Assembly (NCBI GenBank): GCA_016235595.1
Contig: JACRJX010000031.1
Coordinates: 1 to 53,693, forward strand
Direction: 5' to 3'
DNA: 53,693 bases
Source: Verrucomicrobiota bacterium
GTDB taxonomy: Bacteria > Verrucomicrobiota > Verrucomicrobiia > CAIQCK01
Below the pieces are notes generated by a model that saw only the letters and a list, made by a program, of their open reading frames with translations, ran no database searches and was not told the origin of the DNA. Position 1 is the stretch's first letter. Each line of letters begins with the position of its first letter. The position numbers and the translations under genes are program-made. Shown here piece after piece: positions 53,006-53,693 of this stretch.

Positions 53006-53589
53006 ACGGCTCCCGTTCCACTACGAAGTTGCGGAACCTGATCGTCATTGGCGCTTCCACCGGCGGCACTCGTGTGATCACGCATCTGCTGGGCTTGCTG
53101 CCGCCATTACCAGCATGCATCGTGATCGTTCAGCACATGCCCAGTTTCATCAATATGTCGTTTGCTCGCACGCTGAGCAGGAACGCGCACATGGAAGTGC
53201 GCTTGGTCGCCGATCAAGACAGGTTGCGGGAAGGCGTGGTGTTGCTGGCTCCCAGCGAGGCACATGCCGTCTTTGTCAACAACACTTCGATTCGTCTCGT
53301 GGCCGGTCCCAAGGTCAACTACGTCTGTCCTTCGATTGACGTTGCGATGCAGTCTCTTCGGCCGCCACTGGAGGGCTACCAGCTCGTTGGCGTTTTGCTC
53401 ACTGGCATGGGGCGTGACGGCGCTGCCGGTCTGGCCCACATCAAACGTTTGGGCTGCATGACCATCGCTCAAGACCAAGCCAGCAGCGCCATCTACGGCA
53501 TGCCGGCGGAAGCGGTTAAACTCGGTTGTGTGGATCACCAAGCCTCACCAGCCGGTATCGCGCGGCTTCTCGTCTCTCACGTGCGTTGA
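53002..53589 (+). CDS. cheB: CheB-type protein-glutamate methylesterase lacking a receiver domain
   Basis: 195 residues, catalytic domain only. The triad is intact: S19 in IGASTGG, H45 in VQHMP and D139 in LTGMGRDGAAG, with EAHAV and the C-terminal GMPAEAVKLGCVD also conserved. CheB removes methyl groups from chemoreceptors or acts on other glutamyl methyl esters. It is coupled to the receiver gene by a 4-base overlap. No CheA, CheR, CheW or chemoreceptor is in the window. The 104 bases after it hold nothing I recognise. Confidence 0.93.
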   Translation: MNGSRSTTKLRNLIVIGASTGGTRVITHLLGLLPPLPACIVIVQHMPSFINMSFARTLSRNAHMEVRLVADQDRLREGVVLLAPSEAHAVFVNNTSIRLVAGPKVNYVCPSIDVAMQSLRPPLEGYQLVGVLLTGMGRDGAAGLAHIKRLGCMTIAQDQASSAIYGMPAEAVKLGCVDHQASPAGIARLLVSHVR

Positions 53590-53693
53590 GGCGATTTGCA
53601 CTTGTGGTCATTCGCGCCAAATAACTTCCGGCGTAAGCCGGTGGCGTAGGAGCGATTTTTTTGGAGAGCGTTGACGATTCGGGATGCGTTTGG

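Noticed and set aside
1..53693. CRISPR arrays, insertion sequences, prophage genes or rRNA
   Set aside because: No regularly spaced repeats, transposase or integrase motifs, phage structural genes or rRNA segments were seen on reading through the window.

Overview
The window is a gene-dense, GC-rich chromosomal segment, most likely from a verrucomicrobium of the Pedosphaera/Limisphaerales type. I infer this from the kind of genes present, not from a marker gene. The pointers are a very long GreA-family protein with a PVC-type N-terminal extension, a Ser/Thr-kinase-like protein fused to leucine-rich repeats and a DUF1080 domain, three TIGR04073 (exosortase-associated) proteins, dockerin-type repeats in a secreted protein, and several secreted glycan-related enzymes. 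No phage, insertion sequence, CRISPR array or rRNA was seen. The usable promoters have the form TTGACN, 16-17 bases, TANNNT.

Layout. 1-2.6 kb: the end of a secreted dockerin protein, tRNA-Tyr with its promoter, then nadD-rsfS and a zinc-ribbon protein. 2.7-10 kb (minus strand): an ExbB-ExbD-TPR-VWA operon followed by a lipocalin-like and a GH99-like secreted protein. The VWA protein has a TonB-like N-terminus. 10.1-13.5 kb: tRNA-Met, a TrmA/RlmD-type uracil methyltransferase and a sialidase-CBM9 protein. 13.5-23.1 kb: a tandem kinase-like receptor, a TPR protein, a DUF4149 membrane protein, long GreA, RsmB, and an ECF sigma / anti-sigma / DUF3106 operon. 23.2-28.2 kb: ComEC, TrxB and three tandem TIGR04073 proteins. 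28.3-34.3 kb: a six-gene run encoding two complete 2-oxoacid:ferredoxin oxidoreductases, one four-subunit and one two-subunit. 34.4-39.3 kb: ThrH, Bcp peroxiredoxin, endonuclease III, a metallophosphoesterase and a beta-hydroxyacid dehydrogenase. 39.4-45.3 kb: a 1070-residue TPR protein downstream of rpsO-pnp. 45.5-47.1 kb: a tiny dihaem cytochrome, an unknown protein and a glycine-rich RRM protein with a structured leader. 47.4-51.2 kb: a GH130 protein paired with a GT4 glycosyltransferase fused to an (alpha/alpha)-barrel-like domain. 51.3-53.6 kb: a frameshifted relic of a proton-pumping pyrophosphatase and a tightly overlapping signalling run (PAS protein, histidine-kinase fragment, single-domain response regulator, CheB methylesterase).

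The most interesting points are these. (1) A candidate energised system has ExbB and ExbD next to a VWA protein carrying TonB's Ser-x3-His transmembrane signature. (2) A receptor has two kinase-like domains that lack complementary catalytic residues. (3) CheB is split into separately encoded receiver and methylesterase, next to a kinase fragment that overlaps its neighbours by four bases on each side. (4) The pnp and RRM genes have structured leaders. (5) Decayed gene relics lie in apparent intergenic DNA. All domain calls were made by reading motifs by eye; no database search was run.
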